Shown here in pieces: positions 44,397 through 57,274 of a stretch of DNA of 64,000 nt. The stretch is taken from assembly GCA_029532415.1 (NCBI GenBank), contig JAQOTA010000047.1:3410001-3474000 (forward strand), read 5' to 3'. Source of the DNA: Marasmius tenuissimus. Taxonomy: Eukaryota; Basidiomycota; Agaricomycetes; Agaricales; Marasmiaceae. The notes beneath the pieces were generated by a model. The model ran no database searches, was not told the DNA's origin, and worked only from the letters and a program-made list of their open reading frames with translations. Both the position numbers and the translations under genes were made by a program. Position 1 is the first letter of the stretch. Each line of letters starts with the position of its first letter.

Positions 44397-46280
44397 CAGG
44401 AAAATGTTCGAACCGGTGGGAGACGGGGAAGGATACGGACGTCCTGAGCCTCCTTAAAGGTATCATAATTAGAATTGAGATTGAAAAAGGTAGTCAAAAT
44501 ATATTGGCGGGGATCGATCCTAAAGCGCGTCAAAGCTGTAGCGGGGAAGACAAGATTTGTGGAATTTATCATAATGACGCACGATTCGATGGGACCTCAA
44601 GCTGCTACTTAGACACTACCTGAAAGTGTCACTCATGCCGAATTTTGGCAAGAGCACAGGTGTGAAACTCGTGGGATTGTAACTTACTAAAAGCAACGAA
44701 ACTGAGAGATACAGCCCCGGAGGCCCTGCAGAGCCTTAGAGCAAACGGAGATATCGGGTAGTATCCTCATCCTTCAGCCGATTACATGCATACTTCCGGG
44801 ATGTAACGGGCATGAGCCCCGGAATGTCACTCTCTCGAACCTTGTACACGACAAGCTTTTATAGGCACTGCAGGTGAAAATAAGCACAAACAATATATAC
44901 GTACGATGAGTTTCAGATACCACAGTGGTGGTATGAATCATGGATGATATATAAACATGGCAGGAATGTTACATGTGCTTGTGTTCTCCGAAATCTATAA
45001 TATAGCCAACCTATCTGGATGCTCATCGTACTCTTGTCAGGAAGACGGAGACTATACAATTCAAGGGGTCTCACCAAAAAAAAACTTTAGATATGATCTT
45101 CCCATACGATCTTAAGGCCCCTCGGGACCCCCCCTCCCCCCCCTCTCTCCTACCATTTTAGGAAGGTGGTTCCCACAGTCACATGTCAGTCCCACCTGGT
45201 AAACACATTCCAGTGGTGTATTGCCTGGCCTGAACAGGTGCTAAAGCTACAGAATAGGTACTAAGAGCCTCCAAGTACTGGTAAAAGTCAGGTAGGTTGA
45301 ACTAGAGAATGTTATGTTCAACAGGAAGGTCCAGAAACGGGAACCCAAACTCCGTCTTTGATGGGACATACCTTCTGAATTTGGCAACCTGTACGGCCCA
45401 CACAAGATTTTGGAGCAAAATCATGCAAGATGGGCTGTTTTGGCTAGCTGCTTCATTTCACAGCCACCCAACATCCTAAATGAGGGTTGAAATTTCTCAA
45501 AAGTGCTCCCAAGACTATCCCAGAACATACTTCAGAGGGGATCACCTTTTGACCTTAAGGCCTTCGGGACCCCCTCCCCTCCCTACCCCATATGGCCGAG
45601 ATGCCCAGGTGACACCCCTTGATACAATTGCTACTCACATATATATGACTGACGATGAATACGCGTTCCAAACGGACAACAGTCCATTCTCGGAGCCCTA
45701 ACAAAAGATTTGAACATATGGATCATCATAGGATTCCCCTTCCGAAATCAAGAATAGCGCTGATCCTGATCAAAAGACTTTCCGTACGCTGTCAACTGGT
45801 GGAAAATGCCCTGGACTACTCTGGAGGTAAACCTTGTGTTGGGGGGTTTGATAATAGCGAGTGGCGGGCATCACTGTTTGTGAACATGCAGTAACGAAAC
45901 AGGGCTTAAGCAATCATAAATTCTTCTGTCTCACGATTGGATGCATCATTCCACTATCCGACGCTACAGTGGCATCTTAAAATGTAGAGGGCTAGGTAAA
46001 GCGGTCTGCGGGGGTGCCAAAATGCTCACTTATACAATACAGATTGGTACAGAGTCCGGACGGAGAACAGTCGACGCTTAGAGCCCTCACATAACCACAT
46101 ACATGAGGGGTCCCCATGTTACTCCCAAAGAGAACTCCCCCTCCCCTTCCAGGTCACCGCTGTCGTGAATCTGTGTGAGTGAAAATCGTCATCTGAGAAG
46201 CACAAACTTGTTTTTAGACGTGATGAGACTATCCGGACGATGGAAGGACGACTTGCCTTCACATTCACTCCATCGGTAGC
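44397..46280. other. Intergenic between copies 2 and 3
   Basis: Holds a short direct repeat (CTTAAGG-CC-TCGGGACCCCC-CTCCCC) at about 45112 and 45555, and the 3' flank homologous to other copies (45830-46280). No gene. Confidence 0.45.
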
Positions 46281-47646
46281 CTAGTTGAGCGGATGATGGG
46301 TGTTTACCCTGGTGGATGGTCGTGAATATGAGCTTGGAAGCGAAGGTCTGATTGAGTCGAGGGCTTCAACTGAGACGGCAAAGCAAGATGTAGAAAGCCC
46401 ACATTGTTGGTATCTGTGGCGTATCGTTAACGTATCGGCTCAAACGACGGACCAGGCGACATGCTGCAATCGTAGCAAATACTGTAGAGGGTGGGCTAGG
46501 GATGTGTCAAAAGAGAGGAAAATCATCAGAGAATAAGAGAGGGACCCACTTCGCTGCCACGGCCAAGACAGGGTTGAGATCGAGGAGTGAAAGAATCTGC
46601 AGTAGTATCTGAAAGAGCGCAACAGACTTTTTGAGTCTAGAAAGGTTTAGTACGCACCGCCGCAAAAAGATTTGACAGGAATCTGGAGGGATGGAATCAG
46701 ACGGCGAAACTTTTGTGATCACGAAAGGAGGGACTCACACCACGACGAAGTATGCCAGACCATCGCTGAAGATGAGCTTTATGAGACCACCATGATACAG
46801 GTTACGGTATTCGACGTATGTCTTGTACGCAGTCAACAAGAGTATAACGAAGTCGACTACCATTGTCACAATGTACAAGGTAGTAAAGACGTCCGCATCA
46901 GTCGAAGTAATGACGCAGCCGGCACCCTCGACATAATTGCCTTCAACGGTGGATGGGAAGGATCTCATGATGGTTGCGAACTGTCCCACAAGAAGGATGG
47001 ATAGACCGACTACCACAGGTCGACCATTTCCCCACACGGCCATGCTTCAAAATGAGGAATGGTTTGAGTGTCAGTCGAAGAGGATGCCGTGTCGTTGTCT
47101 TACGTCCGGATCGCTAGGTTGAGACTGTCCGCACCGAGTGCACTTGTCCCGAGACCCGTTATGAATGTAAAAAAGGCGTCACAATTGATAGGGCTTCATT
47201 CCTTCTGTCAAAAGTCATGATCCCGAACTCGAAGGGAACTCACTGTTGTGTATTGTTTGCTGCAATAACTCCGATAAATGAGGCCAACGCGGCGTATCGA
47301 GCATAGAAATAGAAGATCTAGACCCTTGTGAGCTCACTCTCCCTGACAGACAGTTCGGGTCCACAACTCACCATTGGCCACCGAAATTCCTTCTGCCCCG
47401 ATATAAATTCCCATTCAAAATCCAGAGTGGTAACCCATTCCCATCTGCAGTTAAGCGTAAGACCCATTGGTAGCTGATTTCAGATTGAAAAGACGCAGGT
47501 CCGCACATATAAACGCCTACGAACACATGAAGAGATTTAACGAATATCACTGCAGCAACAGTAAGTCCCAGATATTCAGACCTAGGTTTATGGCACGTAC
47601 CACCAGTCGTTTCAAGTGTTTCTGGAGATTCCCAATCGATAACCAT
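46281..47646 (-). CDS. Basidiomycete seven-helix membrane protein, copy 3
   Basis: Starts MVIDWESPETLETTGG at 47646. Blocks seen: LDFEWEFISGQKEFRWPM, MAVWGNGRPVVVGLSILLVG then TLYIVTMVVDFVILLLTAYK.., LIFSDGLAYFVV, LNPVLAVAA, TIAACRLVRRLSRYVNDTPQ, and a short last exon SYSRPSTRVNTHHPLN ending at TAG 46281-46283. At the position of this TAG copies 1 and 4 have CAG and continue, so the tail is shorter. Exon order and intron phases equal those of copies 2, 4 and 5. Confidence 0.75.
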
Positions 47647-48405
47647 TAGGAGGCTATTCGAAACTTGCGAGAAGGGGGAGGAACACAGAGGGCCTGGGGG
47701 TACTTAAAGGTATCTTGACTCGGAGTAGAACTGAGCACGAAAAAGGCAGTCAAGATACTTTAACGGGGAACTAGCGCATTTGAAGTGGGGAATGTAATAT
47801 TTATGGAAATGTTTGATTGAATATACCATTGGCATGATGCCGAATACCTCGGTGATCCAGGGACCGGTCGACACAGGTGCGAAGCACATGGAATTGTACC
47901 TCATATGGATTAAAGACACGATGAGGTCCAATGTTGGAGGTTCTCTGGGACCTTGGATGAAACGAAGATATAAGGTACTGCCGTTGATAGTGGAGTTCCA
48001 GGCCTAGCGACCGGGTTAGAACTAAGGTCCCCGTCGCCGAACGACAATTTAATGCAAATTCCGGTAGGTGCACTGAACACCGCCTCAAGAGAGCACGGGG
48101 ATCGATCCATCGTTTCAGTCGACTATCACTATCGTAAACCCTCATTCTCACGTTCTTCCTCACCCCACAGCTATGATCGTCTCGGGCTACAGCATACTCG
48201 GGAGACTGGCGATCTCTTTGGTGTTTATTTCTCAGCATTCAATCTATCTTGAACGCTCAATGGACTCTCGCGAAGAACACAGAGGGCTAGGTATCTCGGT
48301 TGGAGGAATGGTACCGGAATATACATTACAACGACGATGGATACAAGCTACGAATGCGTAACAGTTCATATTTAGAGCCCTTCCAGCGCCCTGTGGATAT
48401 ACGAA
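47647..48405. other. Intergenic between copies 3 and 4
   Basis: Duplicated flank sequence; no independent gene seen. Confidence 0.45.
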
Positions 48406-49934
48406 TTATCGTGCGACTCCCCGCAAGACGCCTGCCCCCTTCATGATCACCGTCGCGGGACGAAAAGTAGTGCCCTCTCGAGTCTGTCTGGAGTGAAAGT
48501 CGTCATCTGAGAAACGCAAGATCAAATGTAATAGCGCTGTGACGGGTCGACACACCTCGACGTGTACCTCACCGTTACGCTGGCTCAAATCACGGTGGGT
48601 ATGTGGTTTGGTTGTTGGTAGTGAGTACGAGCTTGAACACGAGAATGGCATTCAGATCGAGAGGTTCATCTACCATCAGAGGAATCATGGTCAGGATAAC
48701 CCACATTGTTGTCATCTGGGACGCATCAGTGTAACGGTGCAAACGCCGCACAAGACGACATGCTCCGATTGTAGCAAATATCGCAGCAGGTGCGCTATGG
48801 GGGCTTAGAACGGAAGAGAACTAGTTAGACCATGAGAGGAAAACGTACTCCGCTACTACGGCCATGATAGGATTGAGGTTGAGCAGTGAGAGTATCTAGA
48901 AAGATGCTCGAATGAGGGCCCTGGATAGCTTAAAATCCGGGTCATGAGACGAACCACTGCAAACAGGTTTGAGAGGAATCTAGAAAGATAAAGTCAGGTT
49001 GTGGAACTGAACACAAAGGAAAGGACTCACACCACAACAAAGTATGTAAGACCATCCCTGAAGATGAGTTTAATAAGGCCACTGTGATAATTGTATCGAT
49101 ACTCGACGTATGTCTTGTACGCGGTCAACGAGAGTATGACAAAATCGACCACCATGGTCACAATGTACAAGGTAGCAAAGATTTCCGCCTGAGCCGAGAT
49201 GATTACACAGCCAGTACCTTCGACATAACTGCCTCTAACAGTGATTGGCACGGATCTCACAATGGCTGCGAACTGTCCTGCAAGAAGTACAGAAAGACCC
49301 CCCACCACGAATCGGTCATTTCCCCATACGGCCATGCTTCAAAATGCGGCACGGTGAGTGTCAGTTAGAGAGAACAGTAACGTTGCCTTACGTCCGAATG
49401 GCGAGGTTCAAGCTGTCAACCCCGAGTGCAGTCGTCCCAGGAATCGTTACGAAAGCATACACGGTGTCACAGTTGACAGGGCTACACGCCGCTTGTCAAT
49501 GAACAATATCAAGCCCTGGAGCCATTGTAGGACTTACTGATTTTGGGTCCCCACACCGATAATCGCGACAAATGAGACCAACACAGCATACCGAGCATAG
49601 AAGTAGAAAATCTGGACCCTGGTGAGCTTACGTTCTTCGATAATCCGAAACCAAAACTCACCATCGGCCACCGAAACTTCTTCCGCCCCGATAGAAAATC
49701 CCATTCAAAATCCAGAGTGGTAGCCCATTCCCATCTACGTTTGAGCGAAGGGACATTGGGGGTTAACGACAAAAACTCGAAGAGTCACAAGCACGCACAT
49801 ATACACCCCGAAGAGCACATGAAGAAACTTGTCTAATATCACTACCGCGCTGGTCAGCCGTTTGCCAAATCGGAGTCATAACACATACCACCGACGACCG
49901 ACAGTGTTTCTGGGGAGTTCCAATCAAGACCCAT
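48406..49934 (-). CDS. Basidiomycete seven-helix membrane protein, copy 4
   Basis: Starts MGLDWNSPETLSVVGG at 49934. RWEWATTLDFEWDFLSGRKK then FRWPM; MAVWGNDRFVVGGLSVLLAG then ATLYIVTMVVDFVILSLTAY and LIFRDGLTYFVV; TIGACRLVRRLHRYTDASQM; and a last exon SYSLPTTKPHTHRDLSQRNG that stays open far beyond the others, to TAA 48406-48408, adding roughly 45 residues (DDDFHSRQTREGTTFRPATV..). It is closest to copies 1 and 5 in the central exon. No frame break seen. The long tail may be functional or read-through of former 3' UTR, since the corresponding DNA is non-coding in the other copies. Confidence 0.75.
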
Positions 49935-52900
49935 CAGAGGCTATTTGAAGGTGAAGACTGGTGTGAGGGGCGGAGGAAATCTCAGGCGAGCTGGGAGTGT
50001 TTAAAGGTATCGTGAGTAGAATTAAGCACGGAAATGGTATCCATAATATTCTCGTGGCGCTATGCCAAATCATAACGACAGGAAAGAGATAGTCCGTAGC
50101 AATTCAATGCATCACGCCGATAATCCCGTCAGAAACTTGGCGAGCGCTAACTGAAGGCATTGATCGTCGCAAGTTAATTTGGGCGAGTGCCCTTGAGAAT
50201 GATTGGGGAAGAGGAATCTCGGGAAGTGGTATCTTCGGTAGTGGGGCTACGTAAGCAATCTGCCGTTACATTGAAATGTTGCCCGCCATGTAAACTCAAC
50301 ATCATTGAGCGTTCCCGAATCCAGTCTATCTCAGGCTTAGCAGTGTGCTACATTAGTGTCTACCCTCCCGAATGCTAGGCGGTTGAGCCACAGTCAAAGT
50401 TGAGTCACTTGCTTGATGTTTCTCAAGCCTGGGAGCTTCTCCCAATGTTACTTATTTGGATTCGGCTACCCTTACTTCTGAGAAGTCCTACAGGCCACCC
50501 CGTTGCTTGCTGAGGTATAACTTCGCGTTGTATCAATCTGGGTTTTTCGGAGCATCTCCGATGGCTTGGGAGCACGCTCTCTCCATCACTGGAACGAATT
50601 CTGGTTCGAGAGAGCTCATACCCGGCTCTCCATCGTCGAAGTGCGGCACCGTCGACTCTGGTTATTGTAATCACTGTGTTCTTCGTAGGCTCTAGTTCCT
50701 GTCAGTCTCAGGTGAGGGTAAAGCAAATTCAAAAGAAGATAAAGGTGAACTTAATACATGATTGATAAGTACGAGGGGTAAATGCGTCGTAGAGAATGGA
50801 AAAGATGGGGAGTCGGAAGAGCAAGGAGCGTCACGAGTGATTCCCAATGAAGCGTTGATGACGCACAGTGACACCTACTGACCAGACGTACATGACAACC
50901 CAGAATAGTCGTCCGTGGACGCTTGGGTCCCTTCAACTCTACTTTCATGCACTACTCGTGATTTTGTCACTCGGGCCTCGGCGTTCGCTCCGATGATGCT
51001 ACACTTGTATTTCCACAAGACACAAAGTCATTCCAACCTCGTGGTTCTCTCATAGGAAGACCTTCCCGAGGATCTCGATTGTTAACCACTATCAGACAAC
51101 ATTGGGGCAACATCGAACAACGGATGAGGTTCATGATGATTATGAGTTGCTGTGCTTGGTACATAACCATGATACCTAGACAAGTTGGGGAGGTACGACT
51201 CATACATGAAATATCGCTCCATTGCGACGATTTGGGGATGGCGCTCCCCGTGTCGATTGAACCCCTGTCCAAGCATTGAGGATTTTGTTTCGTAGGATCT
51301 TTATCTGTTACAAGGAAGTTTAAATGGAGTGGTGGTAAGTATGAGGATAGGGAACAATCAAATACCGAGATACATCGAGATAGCAAACGTCCAGTACAGG
51401 AAAATTTGCCCGTGTCCTCATCAGACGTACATCAGTTCAGTCTCATTGAATCTCAATGTTGGATTATTCTCTCTCTTCTCATCATAGCTGCCGTACTCTC
51501 GAAACTGTGGCGGTCTTACAATCATACTCAGTGCTTGAGCGGTTATTGACCCCCTTGTCTCTTGGTCGGGTGCATCATCCCAACCATCTTACACCACGGT
51601 AGCATCTGAAACGAAGAGGGCTACTAGAGTATGGTAATGCCGTATATATAACTTATTAGCTGAACCTTTAGGTTTAGCCCTCAAAGAGAAAACGGAACTC
51701 GGGCAATTTCACAATGTGTACAAACAATAAACCGGTCCGCCGCCTCCCAATAGATTACAAAATACGATTACGTGCTACAAGTTATTCACAACGTTCATCG
51801 ACAACGATCACACCCCCCCGTCCGGCGTCGTTCAACAGACTCATCTAATAATCATCTAGTGGTGTTTACTTCGTTGTTCGAAGTATACTGCTCAGTTTCT
51901 GGGCTCTAGTGAGTCGGCCTCGGGTCTTAGTCTGGACTAAGACCACAAGTTGGGACTGAGTCAGAAATCCTCCCGCGACTTTAGTTCTTCGATACGACTC
52001 CGAAGTCGAACTCGGACTGGGCCCTCGAATAGGTGGGCAGGAGTTTGATATGATCATTGATTCTCAACAAATAGTGGCCCACTGGTACGTGCCAGTCACT
52101 GTCTTGCGCGATGGATCACTTAACTTCTGACTGACTCATCCACTTCAGATATGTGCTTTACGTCTCGATGTCTATCATTCTCATTGAACACATATCGGAA
52201 GCTGAATAGACAATGGACATCTCAACGGCACTGGACATACATATACATCCCGGTCACCTTTTCGGAGTATTCAGCGCCTTTGAGGGGCGGATCAGTAGGT
52301 TCCAAACAGTCTCGGAGGGAAGTGCCATCCGCAGGATACCAGTTCTAATCAAGGGCTTAATCTGCGTGTCCTGAGATTCAGACCCATACTCAGGTAGGTC
52401 AATGATAAGTAATCATGGCGCACCGTTGATAACTCTTCTCCGAGGTATGTATGCTCTTCCCTAGATCACAAAAACTTCGACACACAAATGGTCCCTCAGT
52501 ATCTGGCGACCAAGGCAGACAGCAGCAAGAGGTGACCGTCATATCTAAGCGCGGAATTTAAACTTCCTGAGTCACTGCAGTCTCACTATACAACTCGGGC
52601 CCAACTTGAACAGTAGCCCCGCCGTCTCCAGACAATATCACGATCCTTTCCCATTCTATCCCATTCCACTCTTCTCTCACGCTGTTTGTACATACGGAGG
52701 GTTGTAGAGGGACATTACTTGTGCTATTTAAAGAGTACAATCCAGTGTTGCAGTTTGCACTCTTCATCCACATTGCCATTATACTTCCACCCTGTTGAAC
52801 ACCAAAGTCAATTAAGGTTCAGCTCCCGCCTCGTAGAGGCCTAATCTTTCGTCATATATATATATATACATATACAAAACAACATGATGGCACAGAGTTC

Positions 52901-53112
52901 GTGAGGAGAGCGGTCCTTGCTCGGAGCCGGGACAAAGCCTTGTCGATACGGATCGGGCCGCGACTTCCCACTGGGGTGAGGAGCAATGCCCCCTTGGATA
53001 TGTATGATTAAGTTTGGTGCTTTGAGAAACATATATCTTGTCAGTGGATACACTGAGACTGTTTGAACGATTTGGGTACCGATATTCCTGCCCGGTGGAC
53101 TCCACCGCTAGC
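49935..53112. other. Intergenic between copies 4 and 5
   Basis: 3.2 kb without a supported gene. A flank related to other copies appears around 51580-51700. A (TA)n microsatellite lies at 52853-52868. Part of 50200-50350 resembles 54900-55010, so upstream flanks were duplicated too. Confidence 0.4.
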
Positions 53113-54480
53113 CTAGCTAAGCGTACGTCGGGTATGTGGGCTGGTGGTTGGTAGCGAGTGTGAGCTTGGATACAACGATCAGATTCAGATAAAGAATTTC
53201 TCTTCCACCACGCGGGCAAGAGTGTGACAACCCACATTGTTGGTACTTGTGGTGTAACGGTTACATATCGGTTCAAACGACGCACAAGGCGACATGCGGC
53301 GATCGTAGCGAATACCGAAGCAGGTGTGCTGTGATTGTATTAGAGCGGGGTAGACTGGTCAAAGTATAAGAAACAGACTAACTTTGCTGCTATGGCCATG
53401 ATAGGGTTGAGGTTGAGGACTGAAAGAGTCTGCAGGACAGTTTGAACAAGAACGCCAACTCAAGGTAAGATTGTGGCACGCACTACCGCAAACAAGTTTG
53501 AGAGAAATCTAGAGAGGTAGGATCGGATCGTGAGGTTTCTTTGTGAGTAAAAAGAAAAAGACTCACACCACAACAAAGTATGTGAGGCCGTCTCTGAAAA
53601 TGAGCTTAATAAGACCACCATGATACATGTTTCGGTACTCGACATATGTCTTGTACGCGGTCAATGAGAGTATGACAAAGTCAACTACCATCGTCACAGT
53701 GTACAAGGTAGCAAAGATTTCCGCTTCAGCGGAAATAATCACGCAACCGATACCATCGAGATACCGACCTCTAACGGCAGTGGTTGGCACGGATCTCATA
53801 ATAGTCGCAAACTGTCCTGCAAGAAGGATAGACAGACCGACCACCACGAATCGGTCGTTTCCCCACACGGCCATACTTCAAAGTGCGGCGCAACGTCAGT
53901 GTACATTTGAGAAAACCGTACGTTGCCTTACGTCCGAATGGCGAGGTTCAAGCTGTCAACCCCGAGTGCAGTCGTCCCAGGAATCGTTATAAAGGCAAAC
54001 AGGGTGTCACAGTTGATCGGGCTTCATTCATTTGTCAGGCAACAAAATTAAAGACATGAGCTTGAATGGGGACTCACCGACGTACACTCCTTGCAAAAAT
54101 GATCCCAAAAAACAATGCCAACGCCGCATATCGAGCATAGAAATAAAAGATCTGACCTTTTGTGAGCTCACATATGTTCGATAATTTAGTCTAAAACTCG
54201 CCATTGGCCACCGAAATTTTTTCCTTCCTGATATGAAATCCCATTCAAAATCCAAAGTGATAGCCCATTCCCATCTTCGATTGAGTGCAGGACTCATCAA
54301 AAGCTGATGATAAAAAACTCATTAGTTATAAGTACGCACATATAAATTCCCAAGAGCGCATGGAGCAATCTGTCGAATGTTACTGCAGCAACAAAAGTGA
54401 GTCTCAATCATAGAACTCGGACTATGACGCGTACCGCCAACGGCCGACATTGTTTCTGGGGAATTCCAATCAATACCCAT
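53113..54480 (-). CDS. Basidiomycete seven-helix membrane protein, copy 5
   Basis: Starts MGIDWNSPETMSAVGG at 54480, then VTFDRLLHALLGIYM, WEWAITLDFEWDFISGRKKF then RWPM, MAVWGNDRFVVVGLSILLAG then ATLYTVTMVVDFVILSLTAY and LIFRDGLTYFVV, and IAACRLVRRLNRYVTVTPQV. The last exon SHSLPTTSPHTRRTLS ends at TAG 53113-53115, exactly where copy 1 has CAG. The best-preserved member for defining introns. No other defect. Confidence 0.8.
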
Positions 54481-56733
54481 CGAAGTCACTTCGAAACTGG
54501 TGAAAGGGCGGGAGGATTCAGAGGGCCTGAGGGTTTAAAGGCGTGGTGAGCCAAAATTGAGCACGAAAAAGGCAGCCAAAATATGCGTGGTGGGAATCAA
54601 GCGATGACGTGAATCATAACTGGTCGCCGTCACCCCTTAATTGCTATAATCGACTCCATCCGAAGAGGGACAGGAATATTCGTGGACATAGTGGTTGAAT
54701 TCACCATACCGCTCATTCCGCTAGGGTCCGGGGACCTCCAGTTGGTGATCGCTACCCGGAAGCGTCGCTCGTGATGAGTGGTTTGGCAAGTGCCAACCCC
54801 TGGCATCCTATACCGAGCGAGAACGCGGCCAGAGAAAATGCGGGAGGTTCTTGAGAATGATCCGAATCGAAAGCAGAGATGTTGCATGGTGGACGTCCGT
54901 ACGTAGTCTGCTTACTTAGTCTGCCGTTACACAAGATGAAAAATGTTACCCACTATGCAGCTGTTACGAGACCTACCAGTCCATTCAACGCCTCAAGTCT
55001 AGTGTATCGGGTCGTGAATCTCAGATATCTGACGTATCCCCAGCCCAGAAGCCTCTTCCTGCGAGAAGCCCTACACGTTATACAAATTTTGCCTAGCAAC
55101 GGCGAGCTTAGTAAATGTATGCATGTTGAACCCGCTCACCATGGATTAGGTTAATCCGTTCAACAACTTCAACGCTGCAGGTGACCCGAAGGATCGACCG
55201 TTACACAGTGAATCCGCTACAGGAAATATTCGCCTTAACTCAGCATCAGCATCTACAGTGAGTGATCGGAGGGGAAGACTGTATTTGAATGAACCCGCAC
55301 AGACGCCGGCATGTTACCGAAAATGTGGAGTACTTACTAGTATGTCAGGTACATCATTTGGGACCATGGAACATGAATAACTCACGTCAATAATCCAAAG
55401 CACCTGGATTTCATTATTTTCGGCTGTAAGTACCTTCACCGTCGGGATTCAAGTACTAAATTCGAGCTCTCTCCCTCATACAGGAACATGTCCTTCAATT
55501 CCGATGTCCCACTTGAGGGTCTCAATAATCTATCTCAGCGCAAGATTGGTGGGAGAAGTGGGGGGTGCATTGAACCAACGCCAAATTAAATCCGTTTTGT
55601 CTTAGGGAACTACCGAAATACCCAACACATTGATCGAGACTATATTCTAAAGTCTTTGAATATAGATCTTTACAGAGTCGGGGTATCGGTGCGAGGATAA
55701 ATCGGAGAGACTTCCAACGTGCGGGCGAGCCTAGGCCACTCACCCACTAACGGTACCAAGTCGATTCGTACTATTCTCAATGTACGTTATCAAGCCTTCC
55801 TTCTCGAATTATTACTGTAGTTTTGATTTCATCACCGCGCCAGCCCGTAATTCGGTCATGGTCCATTCCCAAGATTACTAGCTCTCAAATCTTGGCCCAT
55901 CTCTCATGAGGTTTCCTGTCCATCGAGTCTGAAATCACGAATCCTTTCGAGCCGGACGGAATGTTGCCTACCGGCGAATACCGACTCTCCCCTCGTTGAA
56001 AAGCCTGCTACGGTATCTGATGCGTCCCTGTCTGTGCTTCATGGTTCCCCCGCCGTAGGTCCGATTATAGTTTAACTGGCGTAATTACAGCCCGAATATT
56101 ACCTTAATTAGTATCTACGTCTTCTCAAACTTCTTTTTGATGGGATCGAATAGTACGAATCGTCATACAGGCATTTTCGGAACAACCCGAGACTGTACAG
56201 TTCAGGAACAGCTACCCTGGTCCGCCCCGTAATCCGAGGTCTCAATCACAGGACTTGAAGCTTGAAGCTTGAGATCTTGAGAGTCCAGTCCCTTCATCCA
56301 AACCTTTTCTCTCTCCTCAAACCAGTATAAGGGCCCATCAACACTGCGACTCTTCCCGCTTCTTGCTTCTTTGCAGCTGCTTAGCAACAGATTTACGGCG
56401 GTATTCATCACGAACCCATCATTGCCCTTCATCACCGTGTGCATCGTATCCTCACGGCCCCGCCCCTCAGCTATTCTGTTCTCGAACCGCGAGCAGAATC
56501 TTGGCCTTTGTTCTGGAATCTATGACTCGGCGCTTGACGAGCTCTCGAAATCACTCCGACTATGTGAACACAAACACGGACACGAGAGGCATGGGCAGCA
56601 TCAGTCTCAGTATAGGAGAGTTTGCCGAAGTGTCTTATGTTCCGTTTCAGGCCTTTTTATACCATAGGGAACTAGACAGGCAGAAGAAGAGAAATTGCTG
56701 ATAACGTCGCCTCGGTGGCAATCCTACAAAGTA
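54481..56733. other. Intergenic
   Basis: No supported gene. Around 54890-55020 is related to 50200-50350. Confidence 0.4.
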
Positions 56734-57114
56734 CTGACCTATTTTATTCAATTCGTATATCACACGTCACAGGCCCCTGGGCATACGAAATTTTTTCGTA
56801 TGGTCACCCAGTCACAGGGGGGTCATACGAATTGTCCCAGTATGGGACAAATTTTGGAGAAGCTTAAAAAAGGCGAGAAACTCACTTTTTCCAGGATTTT
56901 TTGGCCCAAATCAGGTGTTTTTCATAGATTTCTGCTTGCAGCAGCCACACCCGTCGTTGTCCTCCTCGCTTGTCCTCTCCTAGGGGCCGATGGCCTGAAA
57001 GTTTCATACTAATATTGATTTTTGTCACCAGTCACCTGCCCACCATACGAATTTGCACCGGCAAAATTTTTCGTCACACGGAAAACCCCATACGAATTGA
57101 ATGAAATAGGTCAG
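56734..57114. mobile_element. 381-bp MITE with TA target duplication
   Basis: The ends are CTGACCTATTTTATTCAATT.. and ..AATTGAATGAAATAGGTCAG, 25 bp inverted with one mismatch, flanked by TA on both sides (56732-56733 and 57115-57116). That is the Tc1/mariner pattern. CATACGAA motifs recur inside in both orientations. No coding capacity. Confidence 0.85.
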
Positions 57115-57274
57115 TATGCTCAGCAAGGTCCGAGCAAAACGTCATATAACTAAGTAAATCTAGCCTCACTACTCCTAGACTCCTGTCTCCCGGCTTACTG
57201 ACATCATATCCTAATGCATTCTGGGTATACTAGCTCTATCCGGATATAAGTCCTCAGAGTTGCAAAGATCTCTA

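Noticed and set aside
52853..52868. (TA)n run
   Set aside because: A short microsatellite with no other features; not an origin or promoter on this evidence.
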